From: Hymenobacter cellulosilyticus
GTDB lineage: Bacteria > Bacteroidota > Bacteroidia > Cytophagales > Hymenobacteraceae
Length of the DNA: 64,000 nt
Assembly: GCF_022919215.1 (NCBI RefSeq)
Contig: NZ_CP095046.1
Location: forward strand, 744,001-808,000
Direction of reading: 5' to 3'
Shown: one piece after another, positions 49,233 through 57,923 of the stretch
How positions within the stretch are numbered: the stretch's first letter is position 1
How the letters are laid out: every line of letters begins with the position of its first letter
Position numbers and translations under genes: made by a program
Notes under the pieces: model-generated
Database searches by the model: none
What the model was told of the DNA's origin: nothing
What the model saw: the letters and a program-made list of their open reading frames with translations, nothing else

Positions 49233-50525
49233 TCAGCTAACAGCAGGGCGGCTACCCTTCAAGCCATACCAGAGGATGTAGAGGTAGCAGAGCACGGGCA
49301 GCAGAAAGGCCAGACGTAAGGCATGCACCCCGCCGCCCCCGCTCTGGCTGTCGGCAAGCAGGCCGAAGAGCGGCGGAATAAGGGCCCCGCCCACGATGGC
49401 GGCCGAGAGCAGGCCCGAGGCATCCTCCGTGTGCCGCCCCAGCCCGGCTACGGCCAGCGTGAAGATGACCGGGAACATCACCGCATTCATCAAGCCCACG
49501 GCCAGCAAGCTCCACATGGCCACGGCCCCGCTGGTGTTGATGGAGAGGAGCACGAGCAGCACCGCGCCCACGGCCGTGACGGCCAGCACCCGCCCGGGCC
49601 GCACGGCCCGCAGCACGAAAATGCCGGCAAAGCGGCCCAGCATGGCCGCCCCCCAGTAGAAGGCCACCTGCTCGCCCGCGTCGCGGGCGGCCATGCCCAT
49701 CACTTCGGGCTGGCCCAGGTAGCTGACGATGTGCGAGCCAATGGCCACCTCGGCCCCCACGTAGGCAAAGATGCCCACCAGGCCCAGCACCAGGTGGCGG
49801 AAATGCCAGGCCCGCTGCGTGTCGCCGGCCGGGGCCGGGGCATGGGCAATCTGGGGCAGCTTGAGGAAGGCCAGCAGCAGGCTGATGAGCACCAGTACGG
49901 CGGCAATGCCCAGGTAGAGGTACTGCACCGACGTGATGTCCAGGGCCGCCGTCTGGGCCGGGGTGAGCTGGCTCAGGTCGGGCAGGTGGGAGAGAATCAG
50001 GCGCGCGCCCAGCACGGGGGCAATGGTGGTGGCCAGCGAGTTGAAGGCCTGCGTGAGCGTGAGCCGGGAGGAGGCCGTGTGCGGCGGGCCCAGGATGGCC
50101 ACGTAGGGGTTGCCAGCCACCTGCAGGGTCACCACGCCGGTGGCCAGCACGAACAGGGCGCCCAGGAACAGGGCAAAGGTGCGGCTCTCGGCGGCGGGGA
50201 AGAACAGGCAGCAGCCGGCGGCGGCAATGAGGAAGCCCACGAGCATGCCGCCCTTGTAGCCCAGGCGCTTGACGAGCCAGCCGGCGGGCACGCCCATGAC
50301 CAGGTAGGCGCCGAAGAAGCAGAAGTTGACCAGGTTGACCTTGGCGTAGCTGAGCGTGAAGAGGCCCTTGAGGTAGGGAATCAGGATGTCATTGAGACAG
50401 GTGATAAAGCCCATCATGAAGAACAGCACCGTCAGCGAGGCCAGCGCCGACGTGTAGCGCGGCGTCGGCTGGTCGGCTTCGGTAGCGGCAGACGCACCTA
50501 CAGAGGAAGGAGCAACAAGAGCCAT
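49233..50525 (-). CDS. Sugar MFS transporter, FucP/GluP family
   Basis: A 430-residue, 12-helix major facilitator protein of the fucose/glucose-galactose symporter branch: FFMMGFITCLNDILIPYLK in helix 1, then FGAYLVMGVPAGWLVKRLGYK, LQVAGNPYVAILGP and VGAEVAIGSHIVSYL. It would import a monosaccharide across the inner membrane with protons. The gene lies after the GH16 gene on the same strand but behind a terminator, so it probably has its own promoter. Glucose from the beta-glucan locus or galactose for galK are both possible cargo. Confidence 0.92.
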   Translation of the reverse strand: MALVAPSSVGASAATEADQPTPRYTSALASLTVLFFMMGFITCLNDILIPYLKGLFTLSYAKVNLVNFCFFGAYLVMGVPAGWLVKRLGYKGGMLVGFLIAAAGCCLFFPAAESRTFALFLGALFVLATGVVTLQVAGNPYVAILGPPHTASSRLTLTQAFNSLATTIAPVLGARLILSHLPDLSQLTPAQTAALDITSVQYLYLGIAAVLVLISLLLAFLKLPQIAHAPAPAGDTQRAWHFRHLVLGLVGIFAYVGAEVAIGSHIVSYLGQPEVMGMAARDAGEQVAFYWGAAMLGRFAGIFVLRAVRPGRVLAVTAVGAVLLVLLSINTSGAVAMWSLLAVGLMNAVMFPVIFTLAVAGLGRHTEDASGLLSAAIVGGALIPPLFGLLADSQSGGGGVHALRLAFLLPVLCYLYILWYGLKGSRPAVS

Positions 50526-50575
50526 AGCAAAGTGAATGAGGGGTTCGAGAAGCTAATAGGAGGCGTTTATAACAC

Positions 50576-50620
50576 AAAAAGAGGCCGGTCCGCTCTCCTA
50601 ACCATTGCGGAACCGGCCTC
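50576..50620 (-). terminator. Terminator at the end of the glucan locus
   Basis: GAGGCCGG arms (50581-50593 with 50607-50620) pair with one bulge. On the minus strand the hairpin is followed by T5. It separates the GH16 gene from the transporter gene. Confidence 0.75.
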
Positions 50621-50732
50621 TGAGCCACGGCGCCTGTCTGCATGAGCAGGCGGGCGTGGTACTTGCGGGGAAACTTAGTAAACGATGCTGAAGGCGCGGC
50701 TCACGGCGCAGTTGCCGACCTTCGGGCAGTTC

Positions 50733-51620
50733 TTACTTGTACTGGTAGTAGCGCACGTAGTCGACCTGCATCTGCTGCGGGAAGGTCGTGTTGGGCGTTG
50801 GGTCGCCGTCGAACATACCACCTACGGCCACGTTCAAAATCACGAAGAACGGGTTGTTGAAGGGCCACGGGTTGCCGTTGACGTCACCCGGGGTGAAGGT
50901 GTAGTAGGGCTGCGAGGCTCCGTCCAGATAGAAGCGAAGCATATCCTTGCTGCGCACCACGCTGAAGACGTGGAATTCGTCGGTGATGTCGTAGCCCAGG
51001 ACCTGGGTTTTGCCCTTGTACTCACGGTTGCCCGCATTGTTAGCATAGTGCATGGTCGACAGAAACTCCTGGGGCTGGCTGCCGCGCAGTTCCATAATGT
51101 CAATTTCTCCGCACTTGGGCCAGTTGTTCTTGTCGATGTCGGTACCCAGCATCCAGATGGCCGGCCAAATACCTTTGCCTTTGGGCAGCTTGGCTCGCAC
51201 GTCGATGCGGCCGTACTGAAAGCTTTGCTTGCCCTTGGTAATCAGGCGGCCCGAGGTATAGGCATTGTTACCCGACTGCTGCCGGCGAGCCTGAATGAAG
51301 AGGTTGCCCCCGCTCAGGTACACGTTGTCGTTCGAGTTGGTGTAGGCCTGCAGTTCGTTGTTGCCCCAGCCGCCACCGCCCAGCTCATATACCCACTTGC
51401 TTTGATCCAGGGCACCGCCGTCAAACTCGTCGCTCCACACCAGATTGGTATACTGGCCGTAGTCCTTGGCTTCCTCGTTAACAACCGGCGTGGGTGGTAT
51501 TACCACTGGCGCGGGTACGTTCTTGGTTTTGGTTTCGGTACAGCCCAGCAGGCTCAAAGTCAGCAGAACGCTGAGGCCAAACTGGGTGCTGCGCTGGATG
51601 GACAGGGAGGGGAATTTCAT
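50733..51620 (-). CDS. Glycoside hydrolase family 16, laminarinase-type lipoprotein
   Basis: A GH16 endo-beta-glucanase of 295 residues. The ATG at 51620 gives a lipoprotein signal with lipobox LSLLGC, so it is probably outer-membrane attached. The catalytic motif GEIDIMELRG (nucleophile and acid/base glutamates, about residue 171) is intact and of the beta-bulge type found in beta-1,3-glucanases. Supporting segments are LVWSDEFDGGALDQSKW, FQYGRIDVRAKLPKGKGIWPAIWMLG and VGGMFDGDPTPNTTFPQQM. It is the last gene of the SusCD locus and would cut laminarin-like glucan outside the cell. Confidence 0.93.
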   Translation of the reverse strand: MKFPSLSIQRSTQFGLSVLLTLSLLGCTETKTKNVPAPVVIPPTPVVNEEAKDYGQYTNLVWSDEFDGGALDQSKWVYELGGGGWGNNELQAYTNSNDNVYLSGGNLFIQARRQQSGNNAYTSGRLITKGKQSFQYGRIDVRAKLPKGKGIWPAIWMLGTDIDKNNWPKCGEIDIMELRGSQPQEFLSTMHYANNAGNREYKGKTQVLGYDITDEFHVFSVVRSKDMLRFYLDGASQPYYTFTPGDVNGNPWPFNNPFFVILNVAVGGMFDGDPTPNTTFPQQMQVDYVRYYQYK

Positions 51621-51727
51621 GAACTCAGGGTAAGAACTACCGCCGGGCACCGGTGCCCGGTTGGTTGGCAATCATCGTAACTGTACTTGCGCCCTTTCCG
51701 GGGCCATTCTTTTGCGGGAGGCTCCAA

Positions 51728-51757
51728 GCCCGGAGCCAGCGGGGGTCGGCTCCGGGC
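51728..51757. other. Intercistronic hairpin between the surface lipoprotein and GH16 genes
   Basis: A perfect 10-bp GC-rich stem (51728-51737 with 51748-51757) without a T run, in a 200-bp gap. It may stabilise the upstream mRNA or attenuate GH16 expression. Confidence 0.5.
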
Positions 51758-51821
51758 AGGTTTCCTTAAAGGTACCGTGCGCTCAACAAAGGAGCCTGGT
51801 AAAAATTCACCTCTCCCCTAC

Positions 51822-53081
51822 TTAGGGCTTTACAACCATTTTGATGGTAAACACGGTGCCGCCATTCAGGCCGCTGCCGGCCCGAACCGTCATCTTTTTA
51901 TCGGTGATTTCCAGAATGCGGTATACCTGCTCCGTGGGCGAAGCATCGGTAGCACCAATAAAGGCCCCGGGCCGCGAGAGGATAAACTGGGCCAGGCCTG
52001 CGCCGGCAGCCGGACCGAAGACGAAGGGTGAAGTACCGGTTTCGGGAGATTTGCAGACGTAGCCAGCACCGGCCGAGAAGGTTTCAGCCTTGGCGTTGTA
52101 GCTGAGCGTATTGTTGACGGAGAAGGTGTATTCATCATCCGACTGGCAAGCGGGCAGCTCACCGGGCTTCACACCGGCGAAGTACTCCAGCGGGTTGGCT
52201 TCGGTACCAACGGTGATGGGCGCATCGGCCTGGTTATCCAGCATCCAGGTTCTCGACGAGCCACCAGTCAGCAGCTGCTTGTAGGGAGCCGTGGCGTCAT
52301 AGGGCATCAGCGTCACGATGGTGCGGGTGCCGTCGGGGTTGGTGCCGCGCAGGCGCAGCTTGGTGTCGGTAGCTTCCAGAATATCGTAGGTCTTGTTTAC
52401 CACCGAGTCGGCCAGGCCGATAAAGGACTTGTTGCCCTTCAGGATAATCTGGGGGTTGCCGTTGTTGGGCCGGAACACGAAGCTGCCCGTGTTGTTGCGC
52501 GAGCTGCCACAGGCACCGTTCTGGTAGGTCTTGCCGGCACTTTCGTAGTTGAGCGTGTAGGCGTTGCTAAACGAGAACTGGTCGTCGAGCTGGCAGGCTT
52601 CCAAAGTAGTCGAGGACGAAATCTGGTTGCCGCCCGCGTCCTGCTTGACAACGGCGCCGGGCGCATTCGACAAAGACCACACCTTAACCCCACCCGCGGT
52701 GCAGCCCACAAGGTTGCTGAAAGCCGATATGGTGCAGGCATCGGGGATGGTCACGGTCTGCTTCGAGGAAATGCCCGTGCCGCCGCGGCCTGAGGTCAGC
52801 AGTTCCACTTCGTATTTGCCGGGCCGGGGGTAAGTGTGCTGGGCTTTTTCGCCGCTCCCGATGGAGTTGTCGCCAAAGTTCCACTGGTACACGAAGCCGT
52901 CCTTGGACGTGCTGGTGAAATCAACGACGGTAGGAAACTCGGTGGTATTAGCCTGGAAGGTAAAGTTGGCCTGGGGCACGGCGCCCTCCAGCTCAAAATC
53001 TTTGGCGTCTTTCTCGCAGGAAGCCAGCAGCAACGGGGCTGCCAGCAAACTCAGCGTGGCCAAACGGAATATATTTTTCAT
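51822..53081 (-). CDS. PKD-domain surface glycan-binding lipoprotein
   Basis: A 419-residue lipoprotein (lipobox LLLASC). A PKD domain spans about residues 35-110 (VVDFTSTSKDGFVYQWNFGDNS). Two related beta domains follow, each with a tryptophan/aspartate signature (KVWSLSNAPGAVV and RTWMLDNQADAPITV) and a repeated CQxDDxF/YxFS motif. Position directly after SusD marks it as a surface glycan-binding protein, a non-catalytic partner that captures polysaccharide. Confidence 0.85.
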   Translation of the reverse strand: MKNIFRLATLSLLAAPLLLASCEKDAKDFELEGAVPQANFTFQANTTEFPTVVDFTSTSKDGFVYQWNFGDNSIGSGEKAQHTYPRPGKYEVELLTSGRGGTGISSKQTVTIPDACTISAFSNLVGCTAGGVKVWSLSNAPGAVVKQDAGGNQISSSTTLEACQLDDQFSFSNAYTLNYESAGKTYQNGACGSSRNNTGSFVFRPNNGNPQIILKGNKSFIGLADSVVNKTYDILEATDTKLRLRGTNPDGTRTIVTLMPYDATAPYKQLLTGGSSRTWMLDNQADAPITVGTEANPLEYFAGVKPGELPACQSDDEYTFSVNNTLSYNAKAETFSAGAGYVCKSPETGTSPFVFGPAAGAGLAQFILSRPGAFIGATDASPTEQVYRILEITDKKMTVRAGSGLNGGTVFTIKMVVKP

Positions 53082-53161
53082 GGGAAGTCAGTGGAAATTT
53101 TCGGTGGGAGGCATCCTGCGCGGCCTGCCCCAGCCACTGCGGCGGGCAGGCCGGCAGTTGA

Positions 53162-54640
53162 TTAATAGCCGGGATTCTGGCTCAGACCAGAGTTCACGTC
53201 GCGCTCCGACTGCGGAATGGGCAGCAGCACGTTATGAGGCTTCACGCCCTTGGCCTTGAGCTGGGGCGAGGTGAGCAGCTCACCGGTGCGCTTCATATCA
53301 AACCAACGGTCCATTTCGAAGGCCAGCTCGTACTTACGCTCCCGCCACACGGCCCGCTTGAAGTCCTCGGCACTGATGCCGGCGGCAATGTCGCGGTTGG
53401 TAGCCCCACCAAAAGCGCGGCGGCGTACCGTGTTGATGGCGTTCAGGCCTTCGGCATTCGGGCCAACAGCCTCCGCCAAAATCAGGTATACCTCCGCCAG
53501 GCGCATCACCGGAATGTTCAGCTCCGAGTCCCAAACGTTGGTGTTGACTTTACCTATAAACCACTTTTTCACCCCGTAGCCGTTCGGCGAGCCTGGCAGG
53601 GAGCTGGGCTGCACGCGGCCGTCAGGATACTTGTCGCCGGGCATCCAGATGGTCACCTCCCGGCGTGTGTCGCCGGTCTCGTAGCCTTCCACGAAGTCGG
53701 GCTCCGGAATGTTGAAGCCGTAGCCGCCCTGGGGTACGATACCCTGGCCGCGGGGGCCCATGAACTCGTTGCCGCTCCAGCCCAGTCCATCCTGGGTCCA
53801 CTGGTTGCGGCCCGCAATGTACTGCACTTCAAACATCGACTCCTTGCCGTTCTCGTTGGCTACCTTGAAGTTGTCGCCGTAGTTAGCCCACAATGACTTG
53901 CCGCTGGAGCTGATGATGTTGCGGGCCTGGGTGGCCGCCTCCGACATTTTGCCTTCGGTCAGATACACCTTGGCCAGCAGCGCTGCCGCCGACCACTTGG
54001 TAGCCCGCCCGATATCCTCACCGCTGTAGGAAGCGGGCAGCTTGTTCATGGCGTCGAGCAGGTCGGCTTCAATCTGGGCGTAGACCTGGGAAACGGGGGT
54101 GCGAGGAACGTTCACCTCGGCCGTCGTTTTAGGCGGCTTGGTGAGCAGGGGCACGTCGCCGAAAGCCCGCACCAGGTCGAAGTAGTACTTGGCCCGCAGA
54201 AACTCAGCTTCGCCGATGCTGCGTGTCTGGATGGCGGGGTCAATGCTCATGCCCGGCACCTTTTCCAGCACGATGTTGGCGCGGCCAATACCGACGTAGC
54301 AGCTGCCCCACAGGCGCGTGGTCAGAACGTTGGTCGTGGGAATGTTGAAGTTGTCGAGCTGCTGTTGCTCCAGGCCATCGCCGCCGCCACCGCCGCCGGT
54401 AGTCGACAGATCGGAGCCGATATCCCCGATACCCCAGAGGGCGGAATTGTACTGGCCGGCCTTGCTTAGTTCGCTGTAAACAGCGTTGGTAGCCTGAATG
54501 GCGTCCGTGGTTGTTTTGTAAAAGTTAGCGTCGGTTACCTGGTCGGTAGGCGCTTCTTCCAGGAACTTCTCACCGCAACTGGTGAGCAGGCCCAGCGTCA
54601 GGAGCAGGGCGCTGCCGGAATATTTCGTGAAGGTAGACAT
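53162..54640 (-). CDS. susD-like: SusD/RagB family nutrient-binding outer-membrane lipoprotein
   Basis: The 492-residue lid protein of a SusCD transporter. A lipoprotein signal (LGLLTSCGEKFLEEAPTDQV) starts the chain. The SusD helical core follows (GEAEFLRAKYYFDLVRAFGDVPLL; TPVSQVYAQIEADLLDAM), and the C-terminal half carries EVYLILAEA and WRERKYELAFEMDRWFDMKRTG. It begins 21 bp after the SusC stop, as is usual. It binds oligosaccharide at the cell surface and closes over SusC. Confidence 0.96.
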   Translation of the reverse strand: MSTFTKYSGSALLLTLGLLTSCGEKFLEEAPTDQVTDANFYKTTTDAIQATNAVYSELSKAGQYNSALWGIGDIGSDLSTTGGGGGGDGLEQQQLDNFNIPTTNVLTTRLWGSCYVGIGRANIVLEKVPGMSIDPAIQTRSIGEAEFLRAKYYFDLVRAFGDVPLLTKPPKTTAEVNVPRTPVSQVYAQIEADLLDAMNKLPASYSGEDIGRATKWSAAALLAKVYLTEGKMSEAATQARNIISSSGKSLWANYGDNFKVANENGKESMFEVQYIAGRNQWTQDGLGWSGNEFMGPRGQGIVPQGGYGFNIPEPDFVEGYETGDTRREVTIWMPGDKYPDGRVQPSSLPGSPNGYGVKKWFIGKVNTNVWDSELNIPVMRLAEVYLILAEAVGPNAEGLNAINTVRRRAFGGATNRDIAAGISAEDFKRAVWRERKYELAFEMDRWFDMKRTGELLTSPQLKAKGVKPHNVLLPIPQSERDVNSGLSQNPGY

Positions 54641-54661
54641 CGTGGGAGGGTAGTTAGGAGA

Positions 54662-57600
54662 TTAGAAACCGATGTTGAGGCCGGCCAGGAACACGCGCGA
54701 CTGGGGGTACACGCCCAGATCGACGCCGCGGGAGCCAACTTCAGGATCGAAGCCGCTGTACTTGGTCAGGGTCAGCAGGTTCTGGCCGCTGACGTACACG
54801 CGCAGCTGCTTGGCTGCAAGGCGGCTCATCAGGCCAGCGGGCAGGCTGTAGCCCAGAGTCAGGGTTTTGATACGCATGTACGAACCGTCTTCCACGTAGT
54901 AGCTGCTCACGCGCAGGTTACCGTTGGGGTCACCGGCTACGGCGCGGGGCACGTCGTTGCTGGTGCCTTCGCCGGTCCAGCGGCCCAGCACCCGGCGGCT
55001 GCCGTTGCTGTTGCCATACAGGGCGCTTTCCAGGATGTAGCGGTTCTGGTTGTAGATGTCGTTGCCCTGCGAGCCTTGCAGGAATATGTTCAGGTCAAAG
55101 CCTTTCCAGGTCAGCGTGTTGTTAACACCATACGTGAAGTCGGGGTTCGGATTGCCGATGAAGGTCCGGTCGCTGGCATTGATAACGCCGTCGTTGTTGA
55201 GGTCCTTAAAGCGGATGTCACCGGCCGCCGTGCTCTTGGCTGGGTTGGCGCCGGCTTGCTGCACGGCGTGGTTTTTCACTTCTTCCGGGGTCTGGAAAAG
55301 GCCGTCGGCCACCAGACCATAGAAGGCACCAAACGCCTGGCCCTGATCGTAGCGCACGATTACGCCGCTCAGTACGCTCAGACCGTCGTAGGGCTTGCCT
55401 TCACCCAGCGACTCGAGTTCCGTCTTGTAAGCCGACACGTTCAGGGTAGTAGTCCAGTTCAGGTCCGAACCGGCGCCCCGCACGTTGCGGGAGGTGAAAG
55501 AGAAGTCAATACCGCGGTTGTAAGCCGAAGCCGCGTTGCGGTTTACGGGCTCAAACGTACCCGACACCAGCGACACTGGCACGGGGGCAATCAGGTTGGG
55601 CGAGCTGCGGTTGTACAGGTCGATGGTAGCCTCGAAGCGGTTGTCCAGGAAGCCGAAGTCCAAACCAATGTTTGCCTGGTTGTTGGTTTCCCAGCGCAGG
55701 TCGTAGTTAGGCAAGCGAGTTGGAGCCGCACCAGTCTGAATGGTGCCGTTGGGGCCAAAGGGATACTGAATGCCGGAATTCACGGCAAACAGATAGGCAA
55801 AGCGGCCAGCGTTGTTAGGGTTACCTACTTTACCATAGCCAGCGCGCAGCTTCAGGTTGCTGATGGCGCGGTTGCCTTTCATAAACTCCTCTTCCGAGAT
55901 GCGCCAGCCGGCCGATACGCCGGGGAAGAAACCGAACTTCTTGCCGGGCTCGAAATTGCTCACACCGTCGTAGCGCATGATGGCCTGGAACAGGTACTTA
56001 CCATCGAACTCGTAGTTCAGACGACCAAAGTAGCTGGCCAGCTTCTGCCGGGGCTCCAGAGTACCAGAGTTAGAAATCTGGGTGTTTACCGGACCGGAGT
56101 TGATCGTCTGCAGGTCGTTGCGCAGGTAGCCCGTGCGGTAGGCGCCCACATCCTGCTTGTCGATAATCTGTCCCGACTGACCCAGCAGCACCGTAACCTG
56201 GTGGCGGCTGGCAAACACGTGGTCGTAGTTCAGCGTGTTCTCGATCAGGTAGCTCGAGTTGTAGTTGGCCGTAGCCGAGCCGCCGGCTGTAGCCTGGCCA
56301 TAGCGCGTTGAGTAAGTTTCGTCGCCTACTTTCAGCTCCGGTACCCCGGGGCGGAAGGCGTTGTAGTTATCGAAAATCAGGTCGGCACCTACGTTGGTGC
56401 GCCAGCGCAGGCCCTTGAGAGGCTCCAGCTCGGCAAAGAAGGTCGTCAGGCCGCGGTTGCGCACAAACTTCTGGTTGCTGATCGTAGCCGAGGCCAGTGG
56501 GTTTTCCTCCACGAAGTTGTCCTGGGCGCCACGGGGCTCATAGTAGTAGCCGTCGGGCGGTACACCGGGATGATGGACGGAATCCGGATGGCCTGCTGAA
56601 TCGTGCCGTATTCGCCGTTGCGCGAGCCCTCGGTACCACCGCCCGAGGTAATCTGCCGGTCCCGCAGGTGGGTCAGGGAGATATTGCTGCCGACCTTGAG
56701 AATTTTGTTCAGCTGCAGGTCGCCGTTGGCCCGCAGCGTGTAACGCTCGAAGGTGGAGCCGATTACGGTACCATCCTGCTGGAAGTAGCTACCCGACACG
56801 GCAAAGCGGGCCTTGTCGCTGCCGCCGGTAGCCGACAGGGCGTAGTTCTGAATGGCAGCGCGGCGGAATACCTCGTCCTGCCAGTCGGTGCCTTCACCCA
56901 GGGCATCAGGGTTACGCAACCGGTCTACGACGATTCGCTCGCCACCGGCAATGCGGTTTTCGTTGTTGATAATAGCGTATTCCTTGGCCGTGAGCAGGTC
57001 CAGCTTGCGCCATACCTGCTGCACGCCACGGTAGGCATCGAGGTTGATAGTCGATACGCCGGCCTTGCCCCGCTTGGTGGTAATGATAACTACACCGTTG
57101 GCAGCCCGCACCCCGTAAATAGCCGTAGCCGAAGCATCCTTCAGGATGTCAATCGTCTCGATGTCGTTGGGGCTAATAGCATTTAGCTGGTTCTCGCCGC
57201 CCTCGGGCAGTGGGAAACCGTCGACGACATATAGGGGGTTGTTGTTGCCGGCCGAGGTGATGCCCGTACGCGGATAGAAGTACCCGCCGCGCCGCCGGGC
57301 GCGCCGCCGTTGGAAGTTACCGTAACCCCCGCTGCCCGGCCCTGCAGGGCCTGGGTAGCATCAGCTACGGGCTGGCTAGCAATTTCGCGGGCCGAAACTG
57401 AGGATACGGCGCCCGTTACGCTGGCCCGCTCCTGGGTACCGTAGCCCACTACGACTACTTCACTCAGGGCTTTGAGGTCGTCGGCGAGCGTCACAGCGAA
57501 GTTGCTGCTGTTAGCGCTTGTAACTGGCACCTCCTGACGCAGATAGCCCACGTAGCTGAATACCAGCGTGCTGTTTTCGGGCACGCTCAGCACGAAAGTA

Positions 57601-57845
57601 CCATCCGAGTTGGTCGAGGTACCGATGGTCGTGCCTTTCACCAGCACTGTCACGCCGGGTAGTGGCTCACCGGTGCTTTGGGTCACCCGACCCGATACCT
57701 GGATATCAGCCAGTGAGGGGCGTCCGGCGGTGGGAAGCGGCAGGGCGGAGGAACCGGCCAGAGCCGGGGCTGCCAGCACCGGCAACCCAAGAGTTGCCAG
57801 TAACAGGGCCCGCCGCAGGAAATACGGGTAATTACTTGAATTCAT
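54662..57845 (-). CDS. susC-like: SusC/RagA family TonB-linked outer-membrane transporter, two frameshifts
   Basis: The import channel paired with SusD, about 1061 residues once corrected. Order: signal peptide (about 1-30), carboxypeptidase-regulatory domain ([22 protein letters not shown]), TonB box/plug start ([21 protein letters not shown]), plug with [10 protein letters not shown] and [13 protein letters not shown], then a 22-strand barrel ending in AGLNIGF. The frame breaks at CCC 57263-57265 (restores [14 protein letters not shown]) and GGG 56556-56558 (restores [17 protein letters not shown]), each by one base. All expected domains are present in order, so I read it as one functional gene. 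Confidence 0.93.
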
Positions 57846-57923
57846 GAGGGTAGGAATTGGAGGTGGAGAGCAAAATTTACTAAAGCACCCAGGTCAAGCA
57901 CACGCCAGCCGGGGCCAACAATT

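Noticed and set aside
49323..50645. Long plus-strand frame (440 codons) opposite the sugar transporter
   Set aside because: Antisense shadow of a GC-rich gene; its translation is low-complexity (His, Gln, Gly, Ala) with no motif, while the minus strand encodes a clear 12-helix transporter.
55076..56311. Plus-strand frame of 411 codons opposite susC
   Set aside because: Antisense shadow; no recognisable domain, and it covers the SusC barrel.
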